Shown: positions 6,998-9,094 of the stretch, one piece after another | Numbering within the stretch: position 1 is the first letter of the stretch | How the letters are laid out: every line of letters starts with the position of its first letter | NCBI GenBank assembly: GCA_023441845.1 | Contig: JAEZNF010000648.1 | Coordinates: 1-9,094 of the forward strand | Origin: Bacillota bacterium | GTDB lineage: Bacteria > Bacillota > Clostridia > Acetivibrionales > DSM-2933 | Length of the DNA stretch: 9,094 bases | Direction of reading: 5' to 3' | The notes under the pieces: generated by a model | Seen by the model: the letters and a program-made list of their open reading frames with translations, nothing else | Database searches by the model: none | What the model was told of the DNA's origin: nothing | Made by a program: the position numbers and the translations under genes

Positions 6998-7166
6998 ATG
7001 TTTACGGGTGTGAATATTAGAAAGGTTATATATTCCATATGCAGAAGATGCTTGTCGTTTTTCTTATTATCGCCGTATTTACAGGGACGGTAGTTTTTCA
7101 AACAGATAAAGTGTCCGCTGTATGGGATTATTTTAATTATGCTGAAGTACTTCAAAAATCCCTGTA
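6998..7166 (+). pseudogene. 5' remnant of a secreted GH9 cellulase gene (frameshifted and truncated)
   Basis: An ATG at 6998 with Shine-Dalgarno AAGGGGGA (6983-6990) starts MFTGVNIRKVIYSICRR, a basic signal-peptide n-region, but this frame stops at 7091-7093. The continuation lies in another frame from about 7048: LVVFLIIAVFTGTVVF is a hydrophobic core, QTDKVSA is a cleavage region, and VWDYFNYAEVLQKSLY resembles the mature N-terminus of family 9 endoglucanases, which typically begin with a YNYGEALQKS-like segment. Adding one T to the T-run at 7059-7063 would join the two parts into one normal signal peptide. After LQKSLY the expected FYE-Q-SG-LP segment is absent and the frame stops at 7180-7182, where unrelated sequence has begun. 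The gene is therefore dead, although its promoter and ribosome binding site are intact. The GH9 assignment rests on about 15 mature residues plus the signal peptide, so it is likely rather than certain. Confidence 0.6.
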
Positions 7167-8029
7167 TATTCGAGAGTCCTGAATCATTGAATCCTCTTAT
7201 GAATAAGCTGCTTTCGCATTCAATCATGGCCGGAACATACGATAGAGTACTCAAGTATATGGGGAAACCTGTCAAGGAAAACGGACAACCACATCCTTTA
7301 GCAAAACCGGAACTTTTGATAAAGGTTGGCTCATGGGATGATGGAACCAGGGTTCGTCACTATGTTGATAAAAACAGTGTGAAATTTTATAATCAGCAAA
7401 ATATTCTTCGTATAGAAACTACAATGAATAACCCAAGCAAGTTCAAGGTTCAGCGACTAAAAGAAGGTGATGATAAATCAGCTGATAAGAAGTATCTCCC
7501 TATGCGAAAAGGAGTAGCTGATATAAACCTCAGAGCCAAAGTTTCATCAGACTGTAACAAAAGATTTTCAGAACAGTTAGCTACAGTATCAGACAAAACC
7601 CCTGTGGGAGAACTATTTAACAGTATCAGCGCCCCTTCTTCACGCAATGGAAAAAGAATTGGAGGAATGGATATAATAGGAAAAGACTCAACCCTCCTTA
7701 AGGCAATATCAGATCCGATTTTCAATGCTGGTAGCATCTCAAACAAAGAATTGCAGCAAAAACTGCTGGGAACGGATTGGGCAAACAAAATGACAGGTAA
7801 AAGATTATCATCAAAAATCAGCAGGCATATTTCATTGCTTCGCTCGCACGGATTGATAAGAAAACTGCCAAAGCAAAATAAGTATGCTCTGACTGAAAAG
7901 GGAAGAAAAATTACATCAGCTTTGAATGCTGCACTGTCTGCTTCCACAGAGGATTTGATGGCTATCTTACAAGACCTTTTGCTGTCTTGTGCAAATCCTC
8001 CTCAAGCGGATAAAAATAGCAGAGAGTAA
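7139..8029 (+). CDS. C-terminal part of an uncharacterised conserved protein with winged-helix domain (5' truncated)
   Basis: An open frame of 296 codons whose first 10 or so residues come from the out-of-frame GH9 remnant; family-like sequence begins near residue 12-20. Residues 72-104 contain RHYVDKNSVKFYNQQNILRI and then ETTMNNPSKFKV, followed by LPMRKGVADINLRAKVS (120-136). I recognise this as the core of a widespread unnamed bacterial protein family. The segment 198-262 is a winged helix-turn-helix: SNKELQQKLLG, then KISRHISLLRSHGLIRKLP, then KYALTEKGRKI. Full-length relatives, as I remember them, have a further N-terminal part of well over 100 residues that is missing here. No Shine-Dalgarno precedes the ATG at 7139 or the next one at 7199. 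It is therefore best read as a truncated, possibly non-functional gene that keeps a DNA-binding-like domain. The function of the family is unknown to me. Confidence 0.55.
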   Translation: MLKYFKNPCIFESPESLNPLMNKLLSHSIMAGTYDRVLKYMGKPVKENGQPHPLAKPELLIKVGSWDDGTRVRHYVDKNSVKFYNQQNILRIETTMNNPSKFKVQRLKEGDDKSADKKYLPMRKGVADINLRAKVSSDCNKRFSEQLATVSDKTPVGELFNSISAPSSRNGKRIGGMDIIGKDSTLLKAISDPIFNAGSISNKELQQKLLGTDWANKMTGKRLSSKISRHISLLRSHGLIRKLPKQNKYALTEKGRKITSALNAALSASTEDLMAILQDLLLSCANPPQADKNSRE

Positions 8030-8549
8030 CCATTTGAGGAAGCCCTGATTGTCTTGAATATTCATTTATAAAACCTATGAAAATCTTATCCAATGTTTTC
8101 TTTCTCAGTTTCTCAAGTATTAATTTTGAGTTCCAGCCATCAATAAGATACTTATAACAAAACACCAGCTTTTCATGGGGATTGGCCATAATTGCGTTTA
8201 ACGCCAGCAAATCGTACATTAGGATTTCCTGGTTTAGTGTCATAATATCGTAAAGGAAATGGTCATTGTCCGGCAATTCCGAAATACTATAATTGGTTTT
8301 GTAGTGCCTTGCGGCCATCTTGTGATAGTGATCCTGGTGCTGTTCTATTATTTTGCAGTATAGGTCGGCATATTTAACTTTGAGTTTATTTAAGTAAGTG
8401 CTTTTGTCACAGGTTATACTCGTTTTTATAGTACCCTTGTTATTTTTTAATTGTTCATACAGGCCCAAATAGTAATCAAGCATGGTCAAATCTGCTGTGA
8501 AATAAAGCCATGACAGCTTTTCGCTATCTTTGATATCGGATAGATTCAA
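7962..8549 (-). CDS. Unrecognised protein, leftward, probably 5'-frameshifted
   Basis: A frame of 195 residues from the TTG at 8549, with no good Shine-Dalgarno at that codon. The same frame is open without a start codon back to 8669 and reads protein-like there (IYTIKDYPNYQKRIYGYIKV at 8666-8607), so the native gene is about 235-238 residues and began at the ATGs at 8676/8673. The protein is mixed and rather hydrophilic, with many Tyr, Leu and Lys, and has no signal peptide or membrane helix. HQDHYHKMAARHYK (71-84) is histidine-rich and could bind metal, but I see no known motif. Its last 22 codons overlap the 3' end of the convergent winged-helix gene by 68 bp, so its C-terminus may be replaced sequence. 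I do not recognise a family. Confidence 0.45.
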   Translation of the reverse strand: MNLSDIKDSEKLSWLYFTADLTMLDYYLGLYEQLKNNKGTIKTSITCDKSTYLNKLKVKYADLYCKIIEQHQDHYHKMAARHYKTNYSISELPDNDHFLYDIMTLNQEILMYDLLALNAIMANPHEKLVFCYKYLIDGWNSKLILEKLRKKTLDKIFIGFINEYSRQSGLPQMVTLCYFYPLEEDLHKTAKGLVR

Positions 8550-8676
8550 GTCTGCTGACTCAAAATTCCCGATAATACTGCTGTAGTCTTCGTCATCCAG
8601 TACATTTACTTTTATATAGCCGTATATCCTTTTTTGATAATTCGGATAATCTTTAATGGTATAAATAAATCATCAT
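8550..8676 (-). pseudogene. Frameshifted 5' end of the leftward unknown gene
   Basis: On the minus strand a GAGGG Shine-Dalgarno (8682-8678) precedes ATGATG (8676-8671), but this frame ends after MMIYLYH. Removing one T from the ATTTATTT run (8670-8663) would give MMIIYTIKDYPN and continue uninterrupted into the 195-residue frame. A one-base insertion, or a sequencing error, is the simplest explanation. Confidence 0.5.
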
Positions 8677-8699
8677 TCCCTCTGACAAGTTTTACATTA

Positions 8700-8737
8700 A
8701 TTATACAATAATTTGCCTGTAAAAGAATAGCGCTATT
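8700..8737 (-). promoter_or_regulatory. Candidate promoter and 12-bp palindrome upstream of the leftward unknown gene
   Basis: Minus-strand TATAAT (8705-8700) is a perfect -10. The -35 position at 17 bp (8728-8723) is ATTCTT, which is poor. A perfect palindrome AATAGCGCTATT (8726-8737) overlaps that -35 site and could be an operator. Confidence 0.4.
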
Positions 8738-8804
8738 TTATGTGATTATGGCAGGTTGTTTCATATCACAGCATGAAAATCGCTGCTAAAACTGCTGACT
8801 ATAA

Positions 8805-8885
8805 CTTCTCAAAAAGCGTTCTATAACGCTTATTATATTAGAGTTTTAAGACAAAAATATTGTTATAAACAAACTTTTTGAGAAG
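8805..8885. repeat. 81-bp segment bounded by 12-bp perfect inverted repeats
   Basis: cttctcaaaaag (8805-8816) and ctttttgagaag (8874-8885) are exact reverse complements 57 bp apart. Inside, agcgtt-ctat-aacgct (8815-8830) is a perfect 6-bp hairpin overlapping the left arm. No convincing target-site duplication flanks the segment; only an AA on each side is shared. It may be a miniature mobile element or a structured leader. There is no coding capacity. Confidence 0.5.
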
Positions 8886-9058
8886 AATAACGTATAATAT
8901 TAAAGTAAAACCCTCACACATATTGTAGCACTCTTTTTGGTTTTGCTGACGTAAGAAGTCGTCAACTATGCTTTGCGAGGCTGGATATTGTGTTTTTTGG
9001 GTAAATGTTACAAATAAGAATTGTTAAGTTTGTTAATAATTTATTTACAAATTGTTCA

Positions 9059-9088
9059 TTGACAAGTTAATATTGTTTATTATATGAT
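9059..9088 (+). promoter_or_regulatory. Sigma-A-type promoter directed out of the window
   Basis: A perfect -35 TTGACA (9059-9064), an 18-bp spacer and TATGAT (9083-9088), one mismatch from consensus. It would transcribe a gene to the right of the window. Any RNA structure in 8805-8964 would lie upstream of this transcript's start. Confidence 0.55.
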
Positions 9089-9094
9089 TAATAT

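Larger units (their letters stand above)
8685..9094. other. Gene-free right end with regulatory structure
   Basis: About 400 bp without a supported gene. It holds the leftward promoter and palindrome at 8700-8737, the inverted-repeat segment at 8805-8885, a small inverted repeat TGACG-N8-CGTCA (8947-8964) and an outward promoter at 9059-9088. Short frames starting at 8773 and 8968 lack ribosome binding sites. No tRNA or riboswitch consensus that I know fits. Confidence 0.5.

Noticed and set aside
6940..7275. 111-codon leftward frame across the GH9 relic
   Set aside because: It covers the promoter-proximal DNA, signal peptide and junction on the opposite strand, with no start signal and no recognisable motif.
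7450..7947. 165-codon leftward frame opposite the winged-helix ORF
   Set aside because: The plus strand carries the recognisable family core and winged helix, so the leftward frame is a shadow.
8947..8964. TGACG-N8-CGTCA region as part of a riboswitch
   Set aside because: I compared it from memory with c-di-GMP, THF and preQ1 consensus features and found no match. The arms are only 5 bp, and the nearby promoter at 9059 starts downstream of it.
8773..9061. Short frames from 8773 (MKIAAKTADY...) and 8968 (MLCEAGYCVF...)
   Set aside because: They are only 17 and 19 codons long, have no Shine-Dalgarno, and the first runs into the inverted-repeat segment.

Overview
The window looks like chromosomal DNA of a low-GC, Gram-positive, anaerobic saccharolytic Clostridium-type bacterium. 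The evidence is strong AGGAGG-type ribosome binding sites, TTGACA/TATAAT-type promoters, AT-rich spacers, a family 3 beta-glucosidase, a galactitol-type PTS permease and the 5' remnant of a secreted family 9 cellulase. The cellulase remnant suggests a cellulolytic Clostridium/Ruminiclostridium-like species, but the genus is an inference.

Left part (1-2949). A galactitol-type PTS EIIC gene (gatC-like) runs leftward off the edge from its own sigma-A-type promoter. After a 526-bp divergent spacer come two rightward single genes: an AIM24-family beta-helical protein and a predicted cytoplasmic papain-like/C39-like cysteine peptidase. A nearly identical 14-15 bp motif lies about 100 bp upstream of both.

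Middle (3083-6629). A TTG-started metal-dependent amidohydrolase of the Amidohydro_2 family is followed by a spacer with nested inverted repeats and a complete, leaderless GH3 beta-glucosidase. A hairpin terminator separates the latter from a convergent ppnP (pyrimidine/purine nucleoside phosphorylase) gene, whose promoter region carries two abutting palindromes.

Right part (6657-9094). This is a decayed, rearranged region. A good sigma-A promoter and Shine-Dalgarno lead into a GH9 signal peptide with a one-base frameshift. It breaks off about 15 codons into the GH9 N-terminus and is joined to the 3' portion of an unrelated, uncharacterised winged-helix protein gene. That ORF converges on, and overlaps by 68 bp, an unrecognised leftward gene whose own 5' end carries an apparent one-base frameshift. 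The last 400 bp contain no gene but hold a 12-bp palindrome, an 81-bp segment bounded by 12-bp perfect inverted repeats, and a promoter pointing out of the window.

The intact genes fit carbohydrate uptake and intracellular beta-glucoside breakdown (GatC-like permease, GH3) plus nucleoside salvage (PpnP). The window shows no single coherent pathway, and I see no phage, CRISPR, rRNA or tRNA signatures. I found no convincing new multi-gene system. The most unusual structure is the GH9/winged-helix junction.
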